Below are positions 7,377-18,200 of a stretch of DNA of 64,000 bases, in pieces. Each line of letters begins with the position of its first letter. Position 1 is the first letter of the stretch. The notes beneath the pieces are model-generated. The model worked only from the letters and a program-made list of their open reading frames with translations, did not search any database and was not told where the DNA came from. A program made the position numbers and the translations under genes. Origin of the DNA: Capilliphycus robustus (GTDB lineage Bacteria > Cyanobacteriota > Cyanobacteriia > Cyanobacteriales > Microcoleaceae); the NCBI RefSeq assembly GCF_034932365.1, contig NZ_JAYGHR010000061.1, positions 1 to 64,000 on the forward strand. The letters run 5' to 3'.

Positions 7377-9506
7377 TTAGTCCGGATTCATCAATTTAAT
7401 TCGGACTATTCCAAAAGAAACATATTGTCCATTTGGCAGAAACGCTTGCAGTAAAAGTAGCTCCTCACCCTGAATTTGATTGATTTCTATTGTTGTACAA
7501 AAACCACAACTTTCTGCTGATTTTATATCAGGATATCGTTTCAAAATATCGGGACGAAACCCATTGCAGGGAAATGTTTTCAGCACTTTATCTCTACTAT
7601 TAATCAGTTGCATCGCAACAATCGGTGAGTCTTTAGCGATCGCCCAACCGATAAACTGAAGCGCAGTTATTTTGGCTAAAATTCCCGGTTGGGGAACTTC
7701 CAAAGCAAAATCAACAATAGCATTAGAGGATGCTTTGAAACTAGAAATTTCTTGAATTTCAATGTTAGCAAACTGTTTAATGCTATAATCAAACTGGGAA
7801 AGGGTTAAATTCGGATTGTAGCAAGGATCATTGTCTATAAACTTTCTCCATCGCTGTCTGATCAATTTAACTTCTTCCATATAGCGATACAGCTTTTCGG
7901 GAGTATCTTCATCACCTCTACTTTTTGACTCATCGTGATACAAAAGAACATGAGATAAATAGAGATTACGGTAGCCCTGCTGTACCAATTTTAGACAGAA
8001 ATCAACATCGTTATAAGCGATAGCCAACTGTTCATCAAAGCCACCGACTCTTTCAAATACTTCTCGCCGACACATCAAACAAGCTGCGGTTACTGCTAAA
8101 TAATTATTCATAGAAGCAATTTGACCATAATATCCTGGTTGGCTTGCTTGACAATTTTGGTGGCTATGGGCTGCTACATCTCTCATTCCCATCACGACAC
8201 CTGCGTGTTGAATAGTATCATCTGGATAGAGTAATAAAGCTCCTACAGCCCCAATAGAAGGTCTTTGTGCTTGTTCAACCATCGCTTCTATCCAGTCCGA
8301 TGTAATTACCTCGGTGTCATTATTCAAAAACAGTAAATAATCCCCTTTGGCTTGACTAACCGCGTAGTTATTCAGCTTAGAATAGTTAAAGGGAATATCT
8401 AATCGATAACAATTAAATCGAGAGGATTCTTTCTCACTCCACTTTGCTATGACTTGATGAGTGTAATCTTCAACACTACCATTATCGATAACAATGACTT
8501 CATAGTTTGGATAGGTACTCTTAGTAAAAATTGATTCTAAACATCTATCCAGAATTTCACCTAAATCTCTAGTCGGGATAATAATACTAACTTGTTTATA
8601 TTCTTTAATTTCGTAGCGAACTCTATAATGTCCGGGAAACCCTTTAACTTGTTGAACAACTCCCTTTTCACCCCGTCTATTAATAGCATCCTGTAATGCT
8701 TTTACAGCAGCTTGATAAGCGTAGGGTTTGGCTTCTGTACCTGAAGCAGCAGACTCAGAATGGATTCTCCAATGATAGAGAACTTTAGGAATATGAAAAA
8801 TATGATCTGTTTTTTCTGTAATTCTTAGAACTAAATCGTAATCTTGACTTCCCTCATAACCGATTCTAAAGTTACCGACTTGGTTGACGAATTCTCGCCG
8901 ATAAACACCCAAATGACAGGTATACATCCGCGATAAAAATGAATCGGGACACCAATCTGGCTTGAAAAATGGGCTGGCTAATTCACCTTCTTCATTTAAT
9001 TTATCCTCATCGGAATAAATCATGTCCGCTTCGGGATGCTGATTTAATAAATGTACAATTTCGTACAACGCATCCGGTGTTAATACATCATCATGATCGA
9101 GTAACGCAATAAATTCTCCTGTTGCTAGTTCTAACGCCGAATTAGAAGAAGCAGAAATATGACCGTTTTGGGTTCTAAAAACAACTTTAATCCGGCTATC
9201 TTTAGCTTGATATTCTTCTAATATTGCCTGAATAGATGAACGGGTTGAGGCATCATCAGCGATACAAAGTTCCCAGTAGGGATAAACTTGATCGATAACA
9301 GATTGAATGGCTTCTCGCAGAAACTGTTCAGGTGTATTATACACAGGCATAATCACAGTAATTAGAGGCTTATACCTGAAACTTTCTACCGCCTCAGAGA
9401 TCTGTTTTAGATCGTCTGCTGTGGGAGTATTGTATTTAAGCCATTCTTGATATAAATCAGAGGTTTCAAGCGGTGGTAACTGCGGTTTTAAGAGGATTTT
9501 TTTTTT
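7377..9506 (-). CDS. Double-domain GT2 glycosyltransferase, C-terminal part of a probable TPR-GT2 fusion
   Basis: Two GT-A domains are visible. The first has IMPVYNTPEQF, ELCIADDAST and the DxD-type LLDHDDV; the second has SIIIPTRDLG, VIVIDNGS, LLFLNNDTEV and an acceptor motif YNDVDFCLK. A C-terminal ~100-residue beta-rich domain follows. The reading frame is open from 9506, but the first possible starts are GTG 9362 and ATG 9356, inside the conserved LITVIMPVYN strand. The coding-quality peptide upstream (YQEWLKYNTPTADDLKQ) therefore has no start of its own. A TAG at 9509-9507 lies just before the A10 run. Loss of one A (A10 to A9) would join the upstream TPR frame directly to this one. If not fused, translation would begin at 9356 or 9362. 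Confidence 0.85.
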   Translation of the reverse strand, partial: KKKILLKPQLPPLETSDLYQEWLKYNTPTADDLKQISEAVESFRYKPLITVIMPVYNTPEQFLREAIQSVIDQVYPYWELCIADDASTRSSIQAILEEYQAKDSRIKVVFRTQNGHISASSNSALELATGEFIALLDHDDVLTPDALYEIVHLLNQHPEADMIYSDEDKLNEEGELASPFFKPDWCPDSFLSRMYTCHLGVYRREFVNQVGNFRIGYEGSQDYDLVLRITEKTDHIFHIPKVLYHWRIHSESAASGTEAKPYAYQAAVKALQDAINRRGEKGVVQQVKGFPGHYRVRYEIKEYKQVSIIIPTRDLGEILDRCLESIFTKSTYPNYEVIVIDNGSVEDYTHQVIAKWSEKESSRFNCYRLDIPFNYSKLNNYAVSQAKGDYLLFLNNDTEVITSDWIEAMVEQAQRPSIGAVGALLLYPDDTIQHAGVVMGMRDVAAHSHQNCQASQPGYYGQIASMNNYLAVTAACLMCRREVFERVGGFDEQLAIAYNDVDFCLKLVQQGYRNLYLSHVLLYHDESKSRGDEDTPEKLYRYMEEVKLIRQRWRKFIDNDPCYNPNLTLSQFDYSIKQFANIEIQEISSFKASSNAIVDFALEVPQPGILAKITALQFIGWAIAKDSPIVAMQLINSRDKVLKTFPCNGFRPDILKRYPDIKSAESCGFCTTIEINQIQGEELLLLQAFLPNGQYVSFGIVRIKLMNPD

Positions 9507-12072
9507 CTAAAACCTTACCTAACTGATAGGTAATATTGGCATCCTCCGGTTCTAACTGTTGTGCCATCTGATAGAATACGATCGCCCCGTCTAACTGATT
9601 AAATCGGACTAAGGTATCGGCCAACTGACTGTATAATTGAGCATCATCGGGTTTGATTTCTAAGGCCTTGTGATAGATGGCAACGTGATCGGGATTTTGT
9701 TGGATAACTTGGCGATAATACCCTAACGCTTCGTTTAAGTCTATCATCGCCCGTTCCCGCAACGCATCGGCTAATTTTTCCTCAATTGCAGGTAAGTCTG
9801 ACTGCAATTTTTGGGCTTTTCGATAGGCGACAACGGCTTCTTCCCAGTTTTCTAACTTGGCTAAAACTTCCCCTAAATTGTAGTGTGACCAAGGAAATTC
9901 GGGGTTTAATTCTATGGCTTTGCGATAGGGAATAACCGCTTCTTCCCAACGTTCTAACTTAACAAGTGCATCGGCTAAACTGTTATGAGACCAAGAAAAC
10001 TCAGGGTTTAATTCTATTGATTTTAGGTAAGATTCTATAGCGTCTTCCCAGCGTTCTAACTTAAACAAAGCCTCGGCTAATCCGTTATGCACCCACCACA
10101 CATCAGATTTTAATTCAATCGCCCGATGATAAGCAGAAATTGCTGGTTCAAACTGTTCTTTATCGCGTAATAAATTAGCGAGTTTTTGATAGGCTTCTGC
10201 GTAGTTATAATCTAACTCAGTGGCTTTTTGATAACAGTTAATCGCTTCTTCTGTTTCTCCCGCTTGTACGAGGGCATCGGCTAAACTCTTATAGGCTTCT
10301 GCATCAGCATTCCCATCTAACTGCATCGCTTGACGCAACACAGAAGCTGCTTGTTGCCATTGTTCTTGTTTGGCTAATACTTTTCCTAAACTGTAGTAAG
10401 ACGGGGCAGTATTGGGATTGAGTTGAATGGCTTTTCGATAGGCTGCGGTTGCTTCTTTTAACTGCCATTGTTGTTTGAAAATCTCCCCAACTTGATGATA
10501 CGCTAAAGCATTATTCGGGTTTAACTCTAATAGCTTTTTATAGATTTCTAAGGCTTCTTGAGTTTGTTCTTGCTGGGCTAACAGTTGACCTAAACTCTGA
10601 TAAAATTCGGGTTGTTTGGGTGCAAGTTCTGTCGCTTTCCGGTAAGATTGCAAAGCGTTCACCGCATCTCCCTGTAAGCGTTGAATTTCGCCTATTCCGT
10701 GATAAGCGACGGCTAACTGAGAGTTTAAGCGCAAAGCATGGCGATAACAAGTCATTGCGGCTTGCAGTTGCCCTTGTTTGAGGCGAGTATTTCCCAGTTT
10801 GAGGTGATCTTCTGCGGTGGCTTTTTCGGGTTCTAACTCGTAGGCTTTTTCTAAACAGTGAGAGGCTTTTTGATGATCTCCCATTTCAGTAAATATTTTC
10901 GCAACATTGCGATAAGCCCCGGCAAAGTCAGGTTTTTGAGTGATTGCTTGTTGATAATAATAAACGGCTTTTTCTAACCGTTCCTGCTGGGCGTATAAAC
11001 TGCCTAAATTCGCATGAACTTCAGGATAATGCGGCTGAATGGCTAAGGCTTTTTCATAGGAACGAATTGAGGCAGAAATTTCCCCTAACATTTGTAGGGC
11101 ATTGCCTTGTATTTTATAAGCAACGGCTAAATCTGGTTTAATTTTTAACGCCGTTTGACAAGTGTTAATTGCCGCTTCCCATTGTTGAATGGCACAAAAT
11201 GCTGTTGCTTTTGTGATTAATTCTTCGGGTTTAGGCGGTTGGGGTTGCGGTTTAGCAGAAGCTGCCGTGCCATTTTCAGTTGAAGCTGAACTGACTGCTG
11301 CGGCTAAGGTATCTTGAGGAGAGATATCTTGGGGTTTTTGGGCGGCGGCTAATGTATCTGCGGATGTATTGAAAACGGTTATATTTTGTTGTATGTTTTG
11401 TTGAGCATTCAGTTCAATTGCCTTGCGATAATAGGGGGCTGCCTCTTTCATTTTCCCCTGTTGTTTCAACGCATCTGCTAAACTTTGATAAGCTGATGAT
11501 AAATTGGGATCGCTAGAAATTGCATGGCGATAACAAGCGATCGATTCTTCGACTTCACCCTGTTGTAATAACGCCTTTCCTAACTGTAAATGTTCGGCTG
11601 CCGTTACCTGTTGCGGTTCGAGGGTATAAGCCTGATACCAACATTGATTAACTTTTTGGGGTTGATTGAGTTGTGTCCAAACTCGTGCTAAATTCCGATA
11701 AGCTCCCGCAAAATCCGGCTTGATCGCGATCGCTTTTTGATAACATTCAAGTGACTGTTGCCATTGTTTCGCTTTGGCGTGAATACTGCCGAGATTTGCA
11801 TGAACTTCCGCCCAGTCGGGTTGCAACTGTAACGCCTGAGTATAATAACGTTGCGCTTCTTCTGGCTGTCCTTGACGCAACAATACATCCCCGATTAATT
11901 TATACCCAGGGGCGTGTTTCGGCTGAATTTTTAACAGTTGCTCACTTGCTTTGCGGGCATCCTCAAACTGCCCTTGGTTCAAATAGGCTTCAGCTTGTTG
12001 CTGAAGGAAAAAAACGCTTTTACGCAGGATCTCTTCGGCTCGCATCGGTTGATTGGGTTTAGACACATTCAT
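9466..12072 (-). CDS. Large tetratricopeptide-repeat protein, N-terminal part of probable TPR-GT2 fusion
   Basis: This 868-aa protein consists of TPR units along almost its whole length (for example WAEVHANLGSIHAKAKQW, FAGAYRNLARVWTQLNQP, FSWSHNSLADALVKLERW), about twenty in all. They are interrupted near residues 225-275 by an Ala/Ser/Gln/Pro-rich linker. There is no signal peptide. It starts at ATG 12072. The frame passes through the A10 run and ends 13 codons later, while the GT2 glycosyltransferase continues in the next frame. TPR arrays fused to glycosyltransferases are common in filamentous cyanobacteria and resemble O-GlcNAc-transferase-like or surface-glycan proteins. The role is probably acceptor or partner binding for the GT2 domains, which is inference. 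Confidence 0.9.
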   Translation of the reverse strand: MNVSKPNQPMRAEEILRKSVFFLQQQAEAYLNQGQFEDARKASEQLLKIQPKHAPGYKLIGDVLLRQGQPEEAQRYYTQALQLQPDWAEVHANLGSIHAKAKQWQQSLECYQKAIAIKPDFAGAYRNLARVWTQLNQPQKVNQCWYQAYTLEPQQVTAAEHLQLGKALLQQGEVEESIACYRHAISSDPNLSSAYQSLADALKQQGKMKEAAPYYRKAIELNAQQNIQQNITVFNTSADTLAAAQKPQDISPQDTLAAAVSSASTENGTAASAKPQPQPPKPEELITKATAFCAIQQWEAAINTCQTALKIKPDLAVAYKIQGNALQMLGEISASIRSYEKALAIQPHYPEVHANLGSLYAQQERLEKAVYYYQQAITQKPDFAGAYRNVAKIFTEMGDHQKASHCLEKAYELEPEKATAEDHLKLGNTRLKQGQLQAAMTCYRHALRLNSQLAVAYHGIGEIQRLQGDAVNALQSYRKATELAPKQPEFYQSLGQLLAQQEQTQEALEIYKKLLELNPNNALAYHQVGEIFKQQWQLKEATAAYRKAIQLNPNTAPSYYSLGKVLAKQEQWQQAASVLRQAMQLDGNADAEAYKSLADALVQAGETEEAINCYQKATELDYNYAEAYQKLANLLRDKEQFEPAISAYHRAIELKSDVWWVHNGLAEALFKLERWEDAIESYLKSIELNPEFSWSHNSLADALVKLERWEEAVIPYRKAIELNPEFPWSHYNLGEVLAKLENWEEAVVAYRKAQKLQSDLPAIEEKLADALRERAMIDLNEALGYYRQVIQQNPDHVAIYHKALEIKPDDAQLYSQLADTLVRFNQLDGAIVFYQMAQQLEPEDANITYQLGKVLEKKNPLKTAVTTA
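9497..9506 (-). other. A10 homopolymer at the TPR/GT2 junction (candidate slippage site)
   Basis: On the minus strand the sequence reads TTAG-A10-TCCTCTTAAAACC. In the TPR frame, Glu-Lys-Lys-Asn is read and translation stops 13 codons later (TGA at 9468-9466). In the +1 frame the GT2 coding sequence opens at this run. An A9 template or transcript gives one continuous ~1,560-residue protein. RNA polymerase slippage at A9-A10 runs is well documented in bacteria; a sequencing or natural indel is the alternative. Confidence 0.7.
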
Positions 12073-12160
12073 ATAATTCCCTATTTTTTATTGTAGTATT
12101 TCCGGTGTCACAAAAAAAATATTTTTTTCGCAAGCGGTAGACTTCCCCTCGTCCCGAGAT

Positions 12161-14929
12161 TCATCTCTCATTTAGCCCCGCTTGCTGAATTAACCGCTTG
12201 AGCGTGCTAATATTCACCCAAATATCTTCTATGAGTGGGTTGGGATACATCAGACTCCGAATCGGATAGCAAACGAATCCTTCTCCCGTCAGCGAGTAAT
12301 GATCTAACCCCATATATTGACTGATTACTCGGTAATAATATCGCTCATAATGGGGGGATAAAAATTCTATCACTTTAACTTTTTTACTACAAAAAACAAT
12401 ATTTGTCAAACCACTTCCATGAGCCGCTACAATTACTTTCGCCTGGGCAAATAAACGCACTTGCTCAGAAAATGACAAAGATTCCAGGAAAACCTCTACA
12501 AAGCCCAAAGGATGCAACACCTGCATTACTTCCGCTTCATTCATCACCTGTCGATGTCTAGCATTCGCCCGACTGATATAAATTCGTTCAGGATAATTCC
12601 CCTTTTTTTCAACCGCTAACGGCAGAAATGTTTCTCGCAAAAAGTCAATCGCCCAAGGCTGCAACCATCCTAAATATCCCGCAAAGGAAGGCACGATTAA
12701 CTGTTCCGCTTGCACATGACAATAGCGATCACTTTCTAATATTTTTTCCGTCGGTATTCCCAATAAATTCAACGTCTCTTGCTGAAAGGGTAGCTGATAA
12801 CTATTCACCAAAAACCAGTCAATTTCCTCTAATTTTATCAGACTTTGACGCAACAATTCAATCCGGGGTAAAACATCTACCATCCAATGAAAATAAATAT
12901 GCCCTGATAAGCCAGATAATACGGCTACTGATCCTTTAACTGATTTTACTGGGGGTAATTGTTCCTGTTGAAAAATTTGATGATGGTGAGGATTATCACC
13001 TTGACACCCCGGAAGTTCGCCGGGATATTCCCGAGAAACATCAGCTAATAATTGGTGATCAGGTGTTAGAATTGCGATCGCTTTACAAACCATCCAATAA
13101 TTTTCTTTAGGAACAATCCAAGCCCGCCCATTTGGAATCATCGCCACAAAGGTTTCAAAGTGAGGAACCGGAACTTCTTTTTCAGGTGAATTTCTATAAA
13201 TTCCATGCCCTAAATTTGTTAATTCCAACTGTTTACAAATCTGTTTTAAGCAGCGTTGACATTCCAAACCGCCACAGTCTTGAGAAGAAGTTGGGGAAGA
13301 CTGTAAACAGGGCGGATTTATATTGGTGGTTTGTGAGAGAGATATGTCTGTGTAGAACCCGCCCCTACAAAACTCCTGACTGCTAACAGCTAACTGTTTT
13401 TGCCAATCTTTTGTAGACAGACAAACCTCTTTTGGGGGTTGTTGTTGAGGCGGAATTTTACTGTCTAAGTCAACCATTCCCGTGATCAGGTGAGAGTTGG
13501 AGATGCCATTTTTCAAGACTTTTGAATAATAATGAATCGCTGTTTCCCAACGTTGTTGTTTTTCGGCGATATAGCCTAAAAGCAGATCAACTTCGGGAAT
13601 AAACTGTTGAGTTTTCTGACTGATCGCTTGGGATAAATGACAGATAGCGATCGCATGATTCCACTGTTGTTGTTGAATTAAACAGTCAGCTAACCGCCCG
13701 TAAATCTCTACTCGATGGGGCTGAATTTGCAAGGCATCTTGATAATGTCTCGCGGCTTGATCAAATTTACCATATCGTCTCAGAGCATTTCCTAAATGTA
13801 CATGAAACTCTATTAAATGATCATAGAGGGGTAGATTTTTGGACGATTCTGTAGACGGATCACAGGCGCTAAAGTTCCCCAAATTAAAGTTAAATTGTTG
13901 TAAACTGCGAAGAAAACGAACACAAGCCTGTTTAGCAAGTTGCCATTCATCGATTTCTGTGTCGGAAAACGCCATAGCCTCCAGCCGATGACAATAAGCT
14001 TCAACAAATTTGGGTTCAAGCGCGATCGCTTTTTGATAACAAGCCATCGCCTGATCAAATTTACCTTGTCTTTGGAATAAATAACCACAGTCACTATAAG
14101 CCTGAATATTTTCAGGGCTGTGTTGGATGGCTTTTTGAAAATAATCAACCGCAATTTTATAATTATTGTGTTGTTGGTAAAGTTGGGCTAAATTAAGATA
14201 AGCAACGGTTAAATCTGGTTTGAGTTCTAGAGCGCGATGATAAGCTGAAATGGCTTTTCTTTTGTTTTCCTGTGCTAACCAAGCTTGCCCAATATTATTA
14301 TAAAGGATTGCCCATTCAGGTTTTTGAGTTATTGCCTGTTGGAAGATTTCAACCGCCTCTGAGAATTGCTGATTTTCAATCAATAAACAACCCAATACAT
14401 TGTAACCTTCTGTATAATTTTGATCGAGAGTAATAGCTTGTTTTATGAGTTTTATCGCATCCTCAAGCTGAGATTGGGCTTTGAAAACAAGGGCTAAACC
14501 CATGTAGGGTGGTGCATATTTAGGGTTTTGGGCGATCGCCTGTTGGTAGATAGAAATGGATTGAACAAAATTTCCTTGTTGATACAAAGCCTCGCCTAGA
14601 TTATAATAGAGTTCTATCCAATTTGTTTGTAACTGAAGGGCCGTTTGATAGAGCAGAACTGCATCATCAATCCATCCAGCATTGCGGTATAATTGAGCTA
14701 GATGAGCATAGGCAACCGCATCATCGGGTTGCAGTTCAATCGCTTTTGTATAGGCTAAAGCTGCTTGTTTTAACTGTTCTTGAGCTTCTCGGATATTGCC
14801 TAAAATGCGATAGGCGATCGCACAGTTGGGATATTGACGGAGAACTTCTTGACAAATCTCCACAGAACTCTTAATTTGTCCCTGTTGTAAATGGGAAAGA
14901 GCGAGTTTAAGTTGTTGTTCAATCTTCAT
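12161..14929 (-). CDS. TPR protein with C-terminal GT61 (DUF563) glycosyltransferase
   Basis: Residues ~1-490 contain roughly twelve TPRs (WIELYYNLGEALYQQGN, LTVAYLNLAQLYQQHN). The C-terminal ~320 residues match GT61/DUF563: GHIYFHWMVDVLPRIELL, ERIYISRANARHRQVMNE, and AKVIVAAHGSGLTNIVFC with VIEFLSP. GT61 enzymes add xylose, GlcNAc or similar sugars. The 90-residue linker contains Ser/Cys-rich sequence encoded by a dispersed repeat (13346-13408). The frame extends to a TTG at 14953, but ATG 14929 (MKIEQQLKL) is preferred. It lies 88 bp upstream of the TPR-GT2 gene on the same strand, so the two may be co-transcribed. Confidence 0.88.
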   Translation of the reverse strand: MKIEQQLKLALSHLQQGQIKSSVEICQEVLRQYPNCAIAYRILGNIREAQEQLKQAALAYTKAIELQPDDAVAYAHLAQLYRNAGWIDDAVLLYQTALQLQTNWIELYYNLGEALYQQGNFVQSISIYQQAIAQNPKYAPPYMGLALVFKAQSQLEDAIKLIKQAITLDQNYTEGYNVLGCLLIENQQFSEAVEIFQQAITQKPEWAILYNNIGQAWLAQENKRKAISAYHRALELKPDLTVAYLNLAQLYQQHNNYKIAVDYFQKAIQHSPENIQAYSDCGYLFQRQGKFDQAMACYQKAIALEPKFVEAYCHRLEAMAFSDTEIDEWQLAKQACVRFLRSLQQFNFNLGNFSACDPSTESSKNLPLYDHLIEFHVHLGNALRRYGKFDQAARHYQDALQIQPHRVEIYGRLADCLIQQQQWNHAIAICHLSQAISQKTQQFIPEVDLLLGYIAEKQQRWETAIHYYSKVLKNGISNSHLITGMVDLDSKIPPQQQPPKEVCLSTKDWQKQLAVSSQEFCRGGFYTDISLSQTTNINPPCLQSSPTSSQDCGGLECQRCLKQICKQLELTNLGHGIYRNSPEKEVPVPHFETFVAMIPNGRAWIVPKENYWMVCKAIAILTPDHQLLADVSREYPGELPGCQGDNPHHHQIFQQEQLPPVKSVKGSVAVLSGLSGHIYFHWMVDVLPRIELLRQSLIKLEEIDWFLVNSYQLPFQQETLNLLGIPTEKILESDRYCHVQAEQLIVPSFAGYLGWLQPWAIDFLRETFLPLAVEKKGNYPERIYISRANARHRQVMNEAEVMQVLHPLGFVEVFLESLSFSEQVRLFAQAKVIVAAHGSGLTNIVFCSKKVKVIEFLSPHYERYYYRVISQYMGLDHYSLTGEGFVCYPIRSLMYPNPLIEDIWVNISTLKRLIQQAGLNER

Positions 14930-15278
14930 TTTTAAGGCTAGACGAATGCTCAACAGGTTATGGGACGCTCAAACATTAATACAAGCTTAGAAAAACATTT
15001 TATGTCTCAGACTAATTGTACCATTTTAGATGAATTCATCAATCTCTGATTTTCCTATCTGAAATTGTTAAGAATAATTAAAAAAACATTAATTTTTGTA
15101 TAAATTACGTTTTATTTACCTAAAAATCATACACTATATATAGCCTAAAAAACTCAAGTTTAAAGAATAATCAAAGTAAAATTCAAAGGAATAATTTTCC
15201 TTAGGCAAATTAAACTCTGAAGAATGGCAATTCAAAGCTTTTCAATTTAGAATCGTGTTGAATCAAAATAGGTAAACG
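14930..15278. other. AT-rich divergent intergenic region
   Basis: This region lies between the GT61 gene and the first LOV-GGDEF-EAL gene. It is very AT-rich and contains TATA-like stretches (for example ACACTATATATAGCC around 15132), so promoters for both directions are plausible. I see no ORF, repeat or strong hairpin. An AGGT sequence precedes the start at 15279. Confidence 0.5.
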
Positions 15279-18200
15279 ATGAGACACTGGAATTTTCTTC
15301 AAAAAATATTCAATCTCTATCGAAAAAATCATTTGATAGCTGCGAATAAAAAAGTCAGGAATGACAGCTTGTACCGCTTGTTTATGCTCTCACCTGACTT
15401 AGTAGCTCTAGGGGGGTTTGATGGTTATTTTAAGCAAGTTAACCCGGCCTTTGAAACCACATTAGGCTACACATCAACGCAATTATTAGCAAAACCCTGG
15501 ATTGAATTTGTTCATCCTGAAGATCAAAACGCAACACTTCTAGCCTTTGAACAGCTTCTCAATCAAAAGTCTATCATTAAATTTGAAAATCGCTATAGCT
15601 GTCACGATAATTCTTACAAATGGTTATCTTGGACTGCTATACCCGACCCGGAAAATAATTTAACTTATTTAGTCGGTCGTGATATAACGGCTCAAAAACA
15701 AACCGAAGCTCAACTGCGATCGCGAATTTGTCAACAAGCAGCCGTTGCTCAACTCGGTCAACTCGCCTTAGAAAAAACAATGGGTGTGAATGAAACCTCT
15801 CTCATTAACCAATTATTTGAGCAATCAGTGATTATAATAGCCGATATTCTAGAAGTTAAGTATAGCAAAATTCTACAACTAATCCCTGAGCAAAACAACT
15901 TTTATATCAAAGCGAGCGTAGGTTGGGAAATAGATATAGTTGACAGCGCAAGGATTGATGTCCAATACAATACACAAGCGGGTTATACCTTACTTAAAAG
16001 TGAACCTGTAATTGTCGAAGACTTGCGAACTGAAACCCGTTTTGATGGGTCATCTTTGCTGCTTGAACATCAGATTATGAGTGGAATGAGCGTGGTTATT
16101 GGTTCGAGAGAAAAACCCTTCGGAGTCTTAGCCGTTCACAGTATCAAACAACGTCAATTTAGCACAGATGACATCAATTTCCTGCAAGCGATCGCCAATA
16201 TTCTAGCAATGGCTGTAGAACGTCACCGATCAGAAGAACATTTGTACCTATTAGAACGAGCGATCAATTCTGCTAACAATGGCATTATTATCACCGATGC
16301 AAATCAATCCGACAACCCGATTATTTATGCCAATTCTGCCGTTGAGGAGAACACAGGTTATTCCGGCTCTGAAATCATCGGTCAAAACTGTCGTATCTTG
16401 CAAGGAAAAGATCGAAATCAACCCGAACTCAACATCATTCGAGACGCGATCGCCGCCCAAAAGGAATGTCATGTAACTGTACGAAACTATCGCAAAGATG
16501 GCACTTTATTTTGGAATGAACTGTTTATTTCACCTGTTTTAAACACCGAGGGAAAACTCACCAACTTCATCGGAATCCAAAAAGATATTACTGATCGCAT
16601 TCGATCAGAAGCCGCTCTCCAAGAGTCTCAAGCCCGTCTAAAAACGATTATTTCGGCGACTTCCGATGCACTGGTTGTTGTCAATCAACAAGGGATGATT
16701 CGTTTTATCAATCCGGCGGCTGAAGTCTTATTTGGTCGCTCTGAGTCTGTGCTTGTTAGTTACTGGATCGGGAATTTTATCGTCCATGAAAACATGACTG
16801 AATTAACAATTTTACAGCCACAAGGGAAACAAGTTATTGCAGAAATGCGAGGGGTTGAGATTGACTGGGATGGAGAACAAGCCACTTTAGTTTCCCTGCG
16901 AGATATCAGCGAACGTTATAAAATTACCTATGAAATTCAACAAACTCGCAACTTTCTCCAAACCCTGATTGATCATCTTCCCGTTGCTATTTTTTCCCGA
17001 AAAATTAACTCAGAAACGGGAATAGAAGGCACGTTTAACCTGTGGAATTCCACCTGTCAAAAACTCTATGGACTCAGCCCCGAAGAAGTGATAGGAAAAA
17101 CAGTTCATCAGGTCTTTTCTCCTGAACAAGCGAATCGAATTGTGCAAGCAGATCGAGAAGTATTAGCTTCAGGAAGTTTGCAAGAAATCCCCTCTGAACC
17201 CATTAATACTCCCCGTTGGGGAGAACGTGTACTGCATACTTTAGTTGTTCCTATCTATGGCAACATGAACGAACTAGAGTATTTTTTGTGTATTTCTGAA
17301 GATATTACCGAACGCAAGCAAACCGAAGAACAACTCCGACACAGTGCTTTTTACGACGCGCTGACCAACTTACCCAACCGAGCTTTATTTATGAAGCAGT
17401 TGGAACAAGCAATTTATCAAACCAGAAGCTTAAATCAGACTTTATTTGCGGTGGTCTTTTTAGATCTAGATGGCTTCAAGTTTGTGAATGAAAGTTTGGG
17501 ACATATTATCGGTGATCAATTGTTAATTGCCATCGCTCGTCGTCTAGAAAGTTGTTTGCGTCCCGGCGATACTCTCGCTCGTTTAGGAGGCGATGAATTT
17601 ACCTTTCTCCTACAAGATATTCAACACATTGATCAGGCTGTCGCCGTCATGCAGAAAGTTCAGCAGAAATTAGCCTTTCCATTTTATCTTAGTGGTCATC
17701 AACTGTTTAGTAATGCCAGTATGGGGATCGCCTTGATCAGTTCAGACTATACCTACCCTGAAGAACTGTTGCGAGATGCAGATATTGCCATGTATTCCGC
17801 CAAACAACGGGGAAAAAATTGTTATGCTCTTTTTAACTCAAAAATGCGCCAAAAAAGCCGGGAACGACTGCTACTAGAAACCGATCTCCGTTGGGCTTGG
17901 GAAAAGCGAGAGTTTTTAGTTTATTATCAACCGATCATCTGTTTACAAACGCATCAAATTGTCGGGTTTGAAGCCTTAATGCGTTGGCAACATCCGACGA
18001 AAGGTTGGATTTCACCGAGTCAATTTATTCCGATTGCTGAAGAAACAGGATTAATTATTGATTTGGGTTATTGGGTGCTACAAATCGCCTGTAGTCAACT
18101 GCACGCTTGGCATCAACTCCCTCAAATGCAGGAATTAAGCATGAGCGTTAATTTGTCGGGTCGCCAAATTCAAGAACATGATTTTGTTGAAAATATTCAT

